A stretch of 64,000 bases of DNA from Chitinophagaceae bacterium (GCA_016702745.1 JADJDJ010000004.1:434001-498000); one strand, 5' to 3'; positions 43,532 through 53,404 are shown, counted from the stretch's first letter. Made by a program: numbers and translations. Notes: a model not told the origin generated them from the letters alone.

Positions 43532-44053
43532 TTACTTGGCTTTGGGTAGGGTAACCTTTAGCTTAGCTGCGACTAATCCTATCATATCGTCCGCATCCGG
43601 GGCTATGAGCAAGGCTTCCTTGGTCATCACATGGGTGTACCCCTTTTCCTTGGCAACCACTCTGATCGCATCATATACTTTTCTGTAAATAGGAGCCAGC
43701 AGTTCATTTTGCCTGGCCTCGATGGCCTGATTCACAATCTGCTGCCAGTTTTGAATCTGGTAGATCAGTGAAGGCAGTTCTTCTTCGATTTGCTTTTTAA
43801 CAGCCGGAGGAGCAGGTTTTACTGAATCCCTGTACACACTGTCTTTGTATTGATAAAGGGAAACAATCTGAGCATAACGTGGGTTGATGGAGTCCGCCTG
43901 ATATTTCTCAAGAATAGAATCGATTTTGGCAGTTTCCGGCATAGAAGCAACCATATCATCAATACGGATATAGCCGATCTTTATCTGCGCCCCGGCTTCT
44001 GCGCTCATCAGCAGCACAGCTGCAAGGATAAATACTGAGAGTACTTTTTTCAT
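43532..44053 (-). CDS. OmpH/Skp-family periplasmic chaperone (second copy)
   Basis: 173 residues from ATG 44053; a longer frame begins in non-coding-like sequence. Signal peptide VLSVFILAAVLLMSAEAGAQ, then IKIGYIRIDDMVASMPETAK, a long helical section (about 60-130) predicted to form the tentacle coiled coil, and a C-terminal strand region KGYTHVMTKEALLIAPDADD. Skp-type chaperones carry outer-membrane proteins to the BAM complex. It follows the first ompH copy and bamA in the same order as in other Bacteroidota. Confidence 0.88.
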   Translation of the reverse strand: MKKVLSVFILAAVLLMSAEAGAQIKIGYIRIDDMVASMPETAKIDSILEKYQADSINPRYAQIVSLYQYKDSVYRDSVKPAPPAVKKQIEEELPSLIYQIQNWQQIVNQAIEARQNELLAPIYRKVYDAIRVVAKEKGYTHVMTKEALLIAPDADDMIGLVAAKLKVTLPKAK

Positions 44054-44185
44054 GTTCTTTGTTTTTTTTATCACACCGGGTTTATTCCCTGGCAGTTCAA
44101 GTTTATGGATACTTTTTTGGTTGAAATAGTTGCCTGACCCGGGGAAGTGTTTCAATTTCTTTAACAGTTATCCGGAAGGGAAACA

Positions 44186-44697
44186 TCAATTTTTAACCCC
44201 CAGTTCTTTCAATACATCTTCACTTTTGTCCAGTTTGGGGTCGGCAAAGATAATGGTAATTCCTTCACTTTTATCGAGCACAAAGTCATAGCCTCTTGCC
44301 ACGGAAATCTTCTGGATGGCATTGTACACTTTGTCCTGAATGGGCTTCACCAGTTCCTGTCTTTTTTTGAACAGATCCCCTTCAAAACCAAAGCGTTTGC
44401 GCTGTAAATCCCGGAGTTCTTTTTCCTTATTAAAGAGCTGGTCCTCCCTTTTTTCTACAGGTCCTCACTCAGCATTACCTGTTCGGCATCGTAATCCTTG
44501 TACATCCTGTCCAGCTCGGCCTGTTTGCCGTCAATGTCTTTCTGCCAACCCGCTGCTATATCGTCCAGTTGTTTCTGGGCCTCTTTATAGTCAGGCATTT
44601 TATCCAGTATATAACGGGTATCAATTACTGCATATTTCTGAGCAACAGCAGCCAGGCTGAAACCGGTTAACATAAGTAAGAACAGCAGCTTTTTCAT
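44186..44697 (-). CDS. OmpH/Skp-family periplasmic chaperone (first copy), frameshifted
   Basis: Signal peptide LLFLLMLTGFSLAAVAQ, then YAVIDTRYILDKMPDYKEAQ and a coiled coil. The frame stops at 44455 after VMLSEDL. One extra G (C on the plus strand) near 44458 gives SEDLVEKREDQLFNKEKELR and continues to GYDFVLDKSEGITIIFADPK, ending LKELGVKN at 44186: 170 residues, the family length. It lies 45 nt downstream of bamA. Confidence 0.88.
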
Positions 44698-44742
44698 ATC
44701 AGAAAGGTTTGAATGATTATATATTCCTGAATTTACGACGAT

Positions 44743-47478
44743 TTATTCGGGTTCAAAACCGAGCATAAAGGTAAAGCGGGAGGCTGCTTTCAGGCCGGGA
44801 TTCGAACTATTCATCCGGTCGAGACCCACCCCGTAATCAAATCCGAGCAGACCAAACATCGGGAGGTAGAAACGCATACCTACACCTACACTGCGCCTTA
44901 GGCGGAATGGATTATAGTCTTTGTAACTATACCATCCGTTAGCTGCCTCAAAGAAGGTAAGCGCATAAATCGTACTGCTGGGATTGGTCACCAGCGGGAA
45001 ACGCAACTCTATCTGGTATTTATTAAAGATGGTGAAGAACTGGTTGGCATTCTGCTGGTCTTCAGGGTTGATTGACGGATTTGAATTCTGATAAACCGGA
45101 TATCCCCTGTGGGCAATGATATCATAACCCAGCAAACCAAAGTTATTGGTCAAACCTGCATCACCCACCTGGAATCTTTCAAAAGGAGAGTAATCCAGTT
45201 CATTGTTATACCGGCCCATGAAACCATACTTGGCAGCCAGCTTAAGCACAAACTGCCTGTTCTTGTCTGCACCCATGGGTTTACCCAATGGCACATACCA
45301 TTCTGCATTGAAGCGCCATTTGTGGTATTCCGGATTCTTGTATTTGTTATCGGATGTTACAATCTTTTTGTTCAGCAGGGAATAGGGTGGCGTGAACTGC
45401 ACACTGGCCATAAAGCTGGAACCACTGCGCGGAAAGATCGGATCAAAAACTGACGAACGCTGGATGGCGATCTTGGCACTGATATTATTAGAGATACCAC
45501 TTCTGAAATTCTCATCGAAGATGGGATAGTTCATCAGTTTGTACTGAGTGAAATTGAGTGTGTACACCAGATTGAAATAATCATCCGGCCATTTCAGCTG
45601 CTTACCCAGCGCGATGGAAAGACCGGTTGTTTTCAGGTAATTGGTATCGGACCTGGCCCGGTCAATCTGACCGAATTGGTTAAAAGCATTGGAGAACTTG
45701 CTACTGTTCACACCAATGGTAAAAGAGTTTCTTTTCTTGCCACCCAGCCAGGGTTCAGTAAATGAAAAGTTGAGGGAGCGGAAAGCCACCCCGTTCGATT
45801 GGTAACGCAGACTCAGTTTTTGTCCATCGCCGGTAGGCAATGGATCCCAGGATGCTTTTTTGAAAATATTCTTGATAGAGAAATTGTTGAAGGTAACACC
45901 CAGAGTACCGGTTAAACCAATACCACCACCCCATCCGGCAGATAATTCCAGTTGATCGGATGATTTTTCTTCCAGCTTCCAGTTAATATCCACGGTTCCG
46001 TCTTCTGCATTGGGTACTACACCAGGGTTAATGGTTTCCTGGTTAAAGAATTGCAGGTTGGCCAGTTCACGCTGGGAACGGATCAGGTCAGAACGACTGA
46101 ACAATTCACCCGGAATGGTACGGAGTTCCCGGCGGATCACATGGTCTTTTGTTTTCTCATTACCGGCAATGGTCACATTCTTGATCCTTGCCTGCGGACC
46201 TTCCGTGATGCGGATCTCATAATCGATAGTATCGTTGTACACGGCCGTTTCCACTGGTTCTGCACGGAAAAACAGGTAACCGTCATCCATATAAAGACCG
46301 CTGATATCACCACCTTCCTGAGAAGCTTCCTTGCCCAGGCGTCTGTTCAATACAGAGAGGTTATAAACATCTCCTTTTGAAATACCGAGAATATTATTGA
46401 GGGTTGAGTCTGTGTATTTGGCATTGCCCTTCCAGGTAATATTGCCGAAATAATATTTTCTTCCTTCATCTACTTTGATATCAACATTAATGTTACCAGT
46501 CTTGGTAACTGTGAGCAGGGTATCTTCCAGAATCTGCACATCGCGGTAACCAAGGGAGTTGTAGTAATCCAGGAGTTTTTCCCTGTCTTCATCATACTTC
46601 TGCTGTTCAAATTTGGCACCGCTCAGTTTGAACCTGAACCAGGGATCCAGCAGTCGTTTAGTTTTGCTGAGTGAAAGGAATCCCCACTCTTTCAGCCACT
46701 GGCTGAATGAAAAAGGTTTATCGGTTCCATAAGGACTGGGCTGGTAAGCAGGATTCAGGGTCATCTTGCCCATTTCCTTGGTCCCCTTCAATTGCTTTTT
46801 TAAACGAAAATCATCCACATTGTCATTACCGTAGAAGCGGACATTGTCAATCTTTACCTTACCCCCCTTATCAACATAAATAATGATTTCATTAGAGTTC
46901 GCAAAAGCAGTATCTTCTTTTTCTTCAATCCGCACTGTTACATTACGATACGCTTTATCAGTATAAAACTTAGTCGTTTTTTCTACGATCTCCCGGCGGG
47001 TATTTTCAGTGATGATGGTTTGCTTTACCAGGTTGAGTTTGGTCTGCAGTTCTTCTGCTTCCGTTTTCTTTGGACCAACAAACCGGAAGTTACCCAGGCG
47101 GGGCCGCTCCTGTACATTCACTTCAATCCAAACCCGGTCATCATCCACACGCGTTACATAAATCTGCACATTGGAAAATAATTTTTGTCTCCAGAGATTA
47201 GCAATCGATTTTCCAAAAATATCAGATCCGGGATGCATGAACTTATCACCGGGGTTAATATTGGTGATGGAATAGACGATAGAAGTATCAAGGTGACGAA
47301 TGCCGGTTATATTAATAGCGGCTACAGTATATTCTTTGGGAATGCGGGATGTTTTCCAGGCGGTCAGTTTGGGATCCGCCGATGTGGGTGTGGTAGTGTC
47401 TACCTGTGCCTGCATTTGAATTACGGAAATCACCGTCAGTATCAGGGCAGCACTAAACCTTAGTAAAATTTGTTGCAT
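44743..47478 (-). CDS. bamA: outer membrane protein assembly factor BamA
   Basis: 911 residues. Signal peptide FSAALILTVISVIQMQAQ. POTRA repeats run from about 50 to 500 (YTVAAINITGIRHLDTSIVY, VKIDNVRFYGNDNVDDFRLK, YFGNITWKGNAKYTDSTLNN, RIKNVTIAGNEKTKDHVIRR). An Omp85 16-strand barrel follows, with IQRSSVFDPIFPRSGSSFMA holding the family motif and a C-terminus SRFTFMLGFEPE. It inserts barrel proteins into the outer membrane. The neighbours uppS upstream and two ompH downstream are the conserved Bacteroidota cluster. Confidence 0.96.
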   Translation of the reverse strand: MQQILLRFSAALILTVISVIQMQAQVDTTTPTSADPKLTAWKTSRIPKEYTVAAINITGIRHLDTSIVYSITNINPGDKFMHPGSDIFGKSIANLWRQKLFSNVQIYVTRVDDDRVWIEVNVQERPRLGNFRFVGPKKTEAEELQTKLNLVKQTIITENTRREIVEKTTKFYTDKAYRNVTVRIEEKEDTAFANSNEIIIYVDKGGKVKIDNVRFYGNDNVDDFRLKKQLKGTKEMGKMTLNPAYQPSPYGTDKPFSFSQWLKEWGFLSLSKTKRLLDPWFRFKLSGAKFEQQKYDEDREKLLDYYNSLGYRDVQILEDTLLTVTKTGNINVDIKVDEGRKYYFGNITWKGNAKYTDSTLNNILGISKGDVYNLSVLNRRLGKEASQEGGDISGLYMDDGYLFFRAEPVETAVYNDTIDYEIRITEGPQARIKNVTIAGNEKTKDHVIRRELRTIPGELFSRSDLIRSQRELANLQFFNQETINPGVVPNAEDGTVDINWKLEEKSSDQLELSAGWGGGIGLTGTLGVTFNNFSIKNIFKKASWDPLPTGDGQKLSLRYQSNGVAFRSLNFSFTEPWLGGKKRNSFTIGVNSSKFSNAFNQFGQIDRARSDTNYLKTTGLSIALGKQLKWPDDYFNLVYTLNFTQYKLMNYPIFDENFRSGISNNISAKIAIQRSSVFDPIFPRSGSSFMASVQFTPPYSLLNKKIVTSDNKYKNPEYHKWRFNAEWYVPLGKPMGADKNRQFVLKLAAKYGFMGRYNNELDYSPFERFQVGDAGLTNNFGLLGYDIIAHRGYPVYQNSNPSINPEDQQNANQFFTIFNKYQIELRFPLVTNPSSTIYALTFFEAANGWYSYKDYNPFRLRRSVGVGMRFYLPMFGLLGFDYGVGLDRMNSSNPGLKAASRFTFMLGFEPE

Positions 47479-47690
47479 GTTTAAATGTTCTGGTTGATCA
47501 CTCCAAACCCGGGAATTTATAAGCAGTTAATTTTCTTTTATTTACACATATACCTCTGCTGAAACAGGCGGCAAAATAACGGTAAAAAATTGAAGTCTTT
47601 GTTAAAGAAATCAGGAAAGAAGAATAAATTAGGTATTTCATGAATATGTAGACTAAAAAACATGGGTTTCGGGAGCTGTGATCAGGCATA

Positions 47691-48443
47691 TTAGCTTACG
47701 ACCTGTTCACTGGTCTTGCCAAAACGTCTTTCCCTGTTCTGGTAATCGAAGATGGCCTCATAGAGGTTTTCTTTCCGGAAATCGGGCCACCTGACCTGGG
47801 TAAAATAGAGCTCGGCATAGGCCAGCTGATAGAGGAGGAAATTGCTGATCCGGTATTCGCCGCTGGTGCGGATCATGAGTTCAGGATCCGGAAAACCGCT
47901 GGTACAGAGATAACGTTGTAACGTATCCTGGTCAATCGCTTCCACGCTAAGCCGGCCTTGTTTGACCTCATAAGCAATATTCTTCACGGCATTAAGGAGT
48001 TCCCAACGGCCGCTGTAGCTCAGGGCCATGATCAGGTTCAGACCGGTATTTTCACTGGTGATCTCCAGGGCTTCGTTGAGTTCGGCCCGGGCATAATCAG
48101 GGAGCATGCTCATGTCCCCGATTACATGAAGTCTGATATTGTTCTTATTGAGGCTCTCTACTTCTTTCCGGATGGTATTGACCAGGAGTTCCATGAGGCC
48201 GACCACTTCATATTCAGGCCGGTCCCAGTTTTCGGTTGAAAAGGCATAAAGGGTCAGGTATTCCACTCCCAGTTCCGCGCAACCCTCCACAATATTCCTC
48301 ACACTTTCCACCCCATGAAAATGTCCGAAAAGCCGGTCCTCCCCCTTTTCCTTTGCCCATCTTCCGTTCCCATCCATAATGATGGCGATATGCCGGGGCA
48401 ATCTGCTTTTGTCAATATGATCGATCATTGTGGACATGGTCAT
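47691..48443 (-). CDS. uppS: undecaprenyl diphosphate synthase (isoprenyl transferase)
   Basis: 250 residues. PRHIAIIMDGNGRWAKEKGE holds the catalytic Asp, HFHGVESVRNIVEGCAELGV and LTLYAFSTENWDRPEYEV follow, and the end has DPELMIRTSGEYRISNFLLY and YAELYFTQVRWPDFRKENLY. It makes the C55 carrier for peptidoglycan and other envelope glycans. Three ATG codons near the start (48443, 48437, 48428) are possible; the first is given. A -7 box lies 8 nt upstream. About 210 nt without a credible gene separate it from bamA. Confidence 0.95.
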   Translation of the reverse strand: MTMSTMIDHIDKSRLPRHIAIIMDGNGRWAKEKGEDRLFGHFHGVESVRNIVEGCAELGVEYLTLYAFSTENWDRPEYEVVGLMELLVNTIRKEVESLNKNNIRLHVIGDMSMLPDYARAELNEALEITSENTGLNLIMALSYSGRWELLNAVKNIAYEVKQGRLSVEAIDQDTLQRYLCTSGFPDPELMIRTSGEYRISNFLLYQLAYAELYFTQVRWPDFRKENLYEAIFDYQNRERRFGKTSEQVVS

Positions 48444-48451
48444 TAACGGCG

Positions 48452-48459
48452 CAAAGTTA
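48452..48459 (-). promoter_or_regulatory. -7 box of uppS
   Basis: TAACTTTG (minus strand) matches TAnnTTTG and ends 8 nt before the first uppS ATG, so the leader is absent or only a few nt. Confidence 0.6.
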
Positions 48460-48566
48460 TCATTTTAAACCACCTTCCACAAAAGGACAAAAAACTACCG
48501 ATAATCACAAAAAACATTCAGCAATCGAATCAATATGAACCGAGCCCCGGATTAATCAACTACTTA

Positions 48567-48891
48567 TTAGTGAATTAGTGGCTAAAAAATCATTTGCCAC
48601 GAATTCACGAATCTTTTCAAGACAACAACTCTAAACACTCCATTAGTGAATTAGTGGCTGAAATTCATTTGCCACGAATTCACGAATCTTACCAAGACAA
48701 CAACTCTAAACACTCTATTAGTGAATTAGTGGCTGAAATTCATTTGCCACGAACACATGAAACATATTATTACAACCCGTCGGTAAACACACTATTAGTG
48801 AATTAGTGGCCAAAAATCATTTGCCACGAATTCACGAAACCTATTAATAACACGGCCCCTTCCCTTATGTAGTTAGTGAATTAGTGGCTAA
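48567..48891. repeat. second array: five units of 75-78 bp sharing the palindromic core of the 36-kb array
   Basis: TTAGTGAATTAGTGGC starts at 48567, 48643, 48718, 48795 and 48873. The first four copies pair with GCCACGAATTCACGAA or a variant of it about 14 nt later. The spacer between the first units (AAGACAACAACTCTAAACAC) is different from that in the array at 35922-36295, and later spacers diverge. The array fills the gap between uppS and the next gene. Confidence 0.88.
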
Positions 48892-48897
48892 ATAAAA

Positions 48898-48925
48898 ATC
48901 GCCGGGAAGACTGCTTCCCGGCGAT
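48898..48925 (-). terminator. intrinsic terminator of the 48950-49360 gene
   Basis: Perfect 12-bp stem ATCGCCGGGAAG/CTTCCCGGCGAT with a 4-nt loop. On the minus strand it is followed by TTTTTATTTAG, 24 nt past the stop codon. Confidence 0.9.
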
Positions 48926-48949
48926 GAAAGAAATTAATTCAGGTGAGGA

Positions 48950-49360
48950 TTAGTTACGACCCCAAACAGCGATCCTGGATTTCCCCCGGGCAAAACCCCT
49001 GGTTTCATACCTGAAATCGATCTTAGTCAGGTGACGAAGTCCGCCATCCATATCAATAATACGGCTTTCTGTGCCAGCGTTGAACTTATTGCGTAGTTCA
49101 ACATTCTGTGTTGTACCATTGTCAAAATGAATGACCATGTTGTACATACGGAGCGGACCATCAGTAACTCTTAATTTAATCTGGCGAACATCATCTTTCC
49201 AGTTGCCGAAGTGGATCACATCATGATCGACCCCAAAACCAACATTTTTGTCTTCGAGGAAAAACCAGTCACCATTTACTTTCTTAACTGGTGTAAAAGC
49301 AGTACCGGCAGTAAAAATGGTCAGGATAGCAAGGCTGAACAATACTTTAGTCAGGCGCAT
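48950..49360 (-). CDS. secreted beta-rich protein resembling DUF2541
   Basis: 136 residues. Signal peptide VLFSLAILTIFTAGTAF, then a compact domain: VNGDWFFLEDKNVGFGVDHD, VIHFGNWKDDVRQIKLRVTD, MYNMVIHFDNGTTQNVELRN and IDMDGGLRHLTKIDFRYETR, ending SRIAVWGRN. The order (WxxLxxxxVxFxxDHDVI ... IDxxGGxRxIxxxxFRY ... VWG) resembles the YaaI/DUF2541 family, whose function is unknown. It sits alone between the repeat array and porG and ends in a strong terminator. Confidence 0.7.
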   Translation of the reverse strand: MRLTKVLFSLAILTIFTAGTAFTPVKKVNGDWFFLEDKNVGFGVDHDVIHFGNWKDDVRQIKLRVTDGPLRMYNMVIHFDNGTTQNVELRNKFNAGTESRIIDMDGGLRHLTKIDFRYETRGFARGKSRIAVWGRN

Positions 49361-49482
49361 AGAATTCGGTGTTAGGTTAAAAATTTATGTTTATTTAGAG
49401 ACAGCTACTTGATTCGTTCGTTTAACCGTCATGCTAAATAATTAAATTTTCTTAACATATGAATAGCACCGGGGGGTGAATC

Positions 49483-50324
49483 TTATTTAGCTGTAGGACA
49501 CCTGTAAGACTGCAGATTGAAGGAAACATGGAACATGGCTGTCACAAACTGATCCTTTTGTTTGCTCATACCACGGGCAGTACCCTTGCGGTTTACATTG
49601 ATGCCATATTCGTAGGAGCGGTCCTGCAATAAAAAGGCATCAGAGGGGCTGCCATCCGGATTGGGGACAAAAACGGCCGGGTCGGCGTAGGTCTTGCTCA
49701 CATCATCCAGATAATCGGTGTTGGTGAAACGGTGTAATACTTCAAACCCAATATTGATCCTTTCGTTGAGTGCATATTTGAAACCGCCACCAAAAGGAAT
49801 ACTGATGGCCATGGAGCTATATGGATTGGTTCCCTGTCCTTCTGTACCCAATGGACGAAGATTGACCTTCCTGCCTTTCAGGTAAGCATAAGGATCGTAG
49901 CTGAATATACCGGCACCAAAAGTGATATAAGGGGTAAAACTAAATGCCGGATCTCCAGGCATAAACCGGAAAAATTGAAATCGCCCTGCAGGGTCAGTTC
50001 CCAAACCTTACTGTTAAAGCTCAGGTTTCTTTCTAGCATGTACTGGTTATGGGTGTTGTATTTGTCGGAGTAACCCAGTTGGGCAAAAGAAGCACCCACC
50101 CGAAGGGCAATATAATTACCCAGATTTTTACGGAAAAAGATGGAAGCCGCCACTTTGGCCCTGTTGAACTTGGCCCTGGTATTCAAATCTCCAAAGTAAT
50201 GTCCGGCTCCAACGCCGATACCAAACTCCCCTTCCTGTACCACTGCATCCTGTGCCTGGAGGGTCTTATTGCCTGAAATACAGACTGTAACAAGGAATAC
50301 GGCCGCTAATATCTTCTTCGTCAT
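49483..50324 (-). CDS. porG: PorG/DUF6089-type outer-membrane protein, frameshifted
   Basis: First frame (from 50324): signal peptide ILAAVFLVTVCISGNKTLQA, then VVQEGEFGIGVGAGHYFGDL, ASIFFRKNLGNYIALRVGAS and WELTLQGDFNF. The second frame continues RFMPGDPAFSFTPYITFGAG, LRPLGTEGQGTNPYSSMAIS, IPFGGGFKYALNERINIGFE and VTAMFHVSFNLQSYRCP. One extra T in the five-T run (AAAAA at 49970-49974 on the plus strand) joins them as FNFFRFMPG, 280 residues. The barrel features and the position between nadK and uppS-bamA match PorG (PG0189) of Porphyromonas, a type IX secretion component. Assignment rests on synteny and pattern. Confidence 0.8.
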
Positions 50325-50393
50325 AACGTTTAAAATGGTTCGGGATCAATTAGAACGTTAAAAATAGCTATTTTCTTTTACCGGGCTAAGAAT

Positions 50394-51269
50394 TTAGTTC
50401 CGTTTGTCCAGTCCCCAGGTCAGTTTATTCCGCAGGGTTTGCAGGAAATTATTCTCACTCAGCCTCACCAGGCTGATATCAAAATCCTCCTTTTTAACCG
50501 CCAGCTGGATATCCTTGCTCACTATTTCACGCCGGGAATCGAGGGCACAGATAAACTGGTCGGTTCTGCTCTCAATTTCAAAGGAAATAATATTATTATC
50601 CGGTACCACAATCGGACGCACATTCAGGTTATGGGGTGCCACCGGGGTAATCACAAAACTGCCTGAATCCGGGAAAACCACCGGTCCACCACAACTCAGG
50701 GAGTAACCTGTAGAACCGGTTGGGGTGGCCACAATTAATCCGTCCGCCCAATAAGTATTCAGGAATTCCCCGTTCAAATAAGTATGGATCTTGATCATCG
50801 AAGCCACATCCCGTTTATGTATGGAGAATTCATTTAAACCATAGGGAACATCTCCAAACAGGGGAATACTGGCATCCACATGGATCATCGTTCTTTTATC
50901 CACCACATAAGTGCGTTGAGCCATGGCTTTTACCGCCCTGGTTACTTCATCCCGGCCAATCCCAGCCAGAAAGCCCAGTCTGCCGAAATTGATTCCCATG
51001 ATGGAAATATCCCGGTTGCGGACCAGGGTCACGGTATCCAGCAGGGTGCCGTCGCCACCCAGACTGATTATAAATTCGATATCCTGCAGATCGGCAGAGC
51101 TGGAAAAAGTTGCCGTGCCGGCCGGCAGATGGAGTTTATCCTTGATGGCATTAAAAAAAGGTTGAAAAATGACCGGCTCAATTTTCTGGACAGCCAGTTC
51201 ATCCAAAAATAACTGGAAGTCCTTTTGTTGTTCGGCTTCCATCACCCGGCTGTAAATCGCTGCTTTCAT
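50394..51269 (-). CDS. nadK: NAD kinase
   Basis: 291 residues from ATG 51269 (MKAAIYSRVMEAEQQKDFQL). FIISLGGDGTLLDTVTLVRN is the ATP/NAD GGDGT motif; GINFGRLGFLAG and YGLNEFSIHKRD follow, with TPTGSTGYSLSCGGPVVFPD and ITPVAPHNLNVRPIVVPDNN at the C-terminus. It makes NADP from NAD. The stop of the upstream Omp85 gene is only 2 nt before its ATG, so the two are coupled. Confidence 0.95.
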   Translation of the reverse strand: MKAAIYSRVMEAEQQKDFQLFLDELAVQKIEPVIFQPFFNAIKDKLHLPAGTATFSSSADLQDIEFIISLGGDGTLLDTVTLVRNRDISIMGINFGRLGFLAGIGRDEVTRAVKAMAQRTYVVDKRTMIHVDASIPLFGDVPYGLNEFSIHKRDVASMIKIHTYLNGEFLNTYWADGLIVATPTGSTGYSLSCGGPVVFPDSGSFVITPVAPHNLNVRPIVVPDNNIISFEIESRTDQFICALDSRREIVSKDIQLAVKKEDFDISLVRLSENNFLQTLRNKLTWGLDKRN

Positions 51270-51271
51270 GA

Positions 51272-52685
51272 TCAAAATATACTCTTTCGGTGTAAAAATA
51301 GCCCGTTTTGCCCTAACTGGTTGAATGACCATTCCAGTTTAACGACCACATCATACAAGGTAATGATATCAATACCGATTCCGCCGGTATACAGCATTTT
51401 ATTGCTGAGCAGGTTATCGCCGGGTTCCGGATGATAAGCATAACCGGTATTACCATACATCTTTCCCTACTACCCGGAAAGGAATGGCCAGCATGGGTTT
51501 GTTTTTACCTCTTGGCAGCCGGACACGGGTGCTGAAAAACTCCTGATGCAGGGAGGCCTTGATAAAACCACCGGCCACCCCGTCCATTACATTGTACTCA
51601 TAACCCTGCAAATAAGTGTCTCCATAACCCAGGAAACGCCGGTTGAACCAGGGTTGCTTAAAAGGTAATTTGATGCCCCCATAGGTGTAAATATGGGAAA
51701 ATGTTTTGGGACCCAGTTTAATGGCCGCCAGTGTATTCACATGCAATTGCCAGAGATTGATCGTACTGTTGAGTCCGTTCTTGCTCAGCGACAATTTAAC
51801 CCCCAAACCTTTTGTGGGATAGGGAATATAGTCCAGATGAAGATGGGTCATATTGTAATAAAAACTGGGATACCCGATCCGGCTTTGCCCGGGTTGAAAA
51901 TAATCCGGGTTCAGGGTTACAATGGTATCCTCCACTTTTTCTGAATTGAAACAAATCACAAATGAATGCCGGGTATTGATTGCCGGCCGCCAGCTGATAC
52001 CAATATTTCCATTGATGAAATGACGCACATAGTTTTCCGGGTCTTTCAGGAAAACCTGTTTATCATTTACTGTATTGTAGTTTATTTCCCGGTTCTTCCC
52101 ATAAGCAAACGACATACTGGCTCCCAGTTTCATGTTGCGATCGATATATAAACGATCATAACTGAATGAGAGCTGCCGGGTATACCCGCTGATCAGCCAG
52201 AGTTTGAATTTATCATTCCGGCCCGTGGCATTATTCCAGGTGAGCTTTGCACCATAGTTCACACGGTCAAAACTGGCTTTTTGTTCCACCAGCCACTGGT
52301 TGATATTTCGATCAACCGGTTTGAAATAAGGGACGGGAAAAAGATACCAGCGCTCTTTCACATCCACCTGAATATTGATCGTATTCCCATTAAAATCCTT
52401 TGCGGCTACCAGCACCTGGTGAAACAAGGCCGTGTTCATCAGTTGTTTTCTTCCGGCTTCCATCCGGTTTGTCAGCTCTTCAGGTGTAAAGGATTCGCCT
52501 TTATGAAAGGAAAGTTCGCGAAGGATGATTTCGTCACGGGTTTTTTTGTTTCCTGTAATCGTTATCTCACCAATGATATAATTGGAAACGGTGGAATCCG
52601 GGGTAATTACGGGCTGGGCAGCAAGATGGCTGTACCCCAAAGCGAGAATGAAAAATAAAACGCAGTATTTGTTGTTCCCCCTCAT
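51272..52685 (-). CDS. Omp85/TamA-like outer-membrane protein, frameshifted near the end
   Basis: Signal peptide (YCVLFFILALGYSHLAAQ), a POTRA-like domain (IIGEITITGNKKTRDEIILR, QVLVAAKDFNGNTINIQVDV), then a barrel of about 330 residues (FDRVNYGAKLTWNNATGRND, LHLDYIPYPTKGLGVKLSLS and onward). The frame stops at 51450 after VVGKDVW. Removing one G from the three-G run (CCC at 51465-51467 on the plus strand) gives RVVGKMYGNTGYAYHPEPGD and ends FLHRKSIF at 51272, 470 residues. It has one POTRA and is shorter than BamA; the role in outer-membrane assembly is inferred from family. Confidence 0.82.
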
Positions 52686-52741
52686 TCCCGCTGTTGCTGG
52701 TCAGGCGTCTAAATTACTGGTAATTTATCAGAGTGAAGGGA

Positions 52742-53404
52742 TCATATCTTCAGGTAATTCATGAGGTTATCATAATTAGACCTGAGCTCATTGGCATATT
52801 GTTCTTCGCCAAAGAAATATTTCACATTGTATTCGTAACGCTGGAAAGTGGCCAGGATATCAGATATCTCTGTTTTATTGATCCGCAGCGTAACCTGCAT
52901 GGTGCCTGTTTCTGCATCATTGCTGGTATTCAGCTGAGTGATTTGTGCATCGTTGGTTTCTACCAGTTTGCTGATTTCATTAAATGAATACTGGTTACTG
53001 GGCAATTCCAGCACGATCAGTCCGCCTGGTTCATTCAGACTCATAAAAGCAGATGCATGTCGTAACAGTTCAGTATACGTAACGGTACCGGTGAGTTCAT
53101 TTTCTTCATTGATCACAGGTACGAGGCTCAGTCCATTATCAGCAGCCAGTTGAACTGCTTTCAGGAAATGATCTTCCTCCTTTACGGAAAACGAAGAGAA
53201 GGATTGTTCCAGTGCCGATAAAAGCGCATGATCATTTTCGGATTGCAGTAAATCATCTTCGCTTAGTAAACCAGCGAATTTCTCCCCGTCCAGAACCGGT
53301 AAATGGGTAATCTGGTTATCATTCATGAGTTGCAGCGCCTGGTACACTTTATCGTGCAGGTGCAGGGAAGGGAGATGCTGTGATTGTAGTTCTCTGGTTA
53401 ACAT
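52742..53404 (-). CDS. CBS-domain protein
   Basis: 220 residues. Two CBS motifs at the N-terminus (LHDKVYQALQLMNDNQITHL with PVLDGEKFAGLLSEDDLLQS; HFLKAVQLAADNGLSLVPVI with NEENELTGTVTYTELLRHAS), then an ACT-like tail (GGLIVLELPSNQYSFNEISK and EISDILATFQRYEYNVKYFF). The CBS pair plus ACT-like domain resembles AcuB proteins; it probably senses an adenine nucleotide. No enzyme domain. It lies 57 nt upstream of the Omp85 gene on the same strand, a neighbourhood common in Bacteroidota. Confidence 0.88.
   Translation of the reverse strand: MLTRELQSQHLPSLHLHDKVYQALQLMNDNQITHLPVLDGEKFAGLLSEDDLLQSENDHALLSALEQSFSSFSVKEEDHFLKAVQLAADNGLSLVPVINEENELTGTVTYTELLRHASAFMSLNEPGGLIVLELPSNQYSFNEISKLVETNDAQITQLNTSNDAETGTMQVTLRINKTEISDILATFQRYEYNVKYFFGEEQYANELRSNYDNLMNYLKI

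Noticed and set aside
47498..47689. A 63-codon ORF on the minus strand between bamA and uppS
   Set aside because: Cys- and aromatic-rich sequence with no family likeness and no promoter box; it looks like chance.
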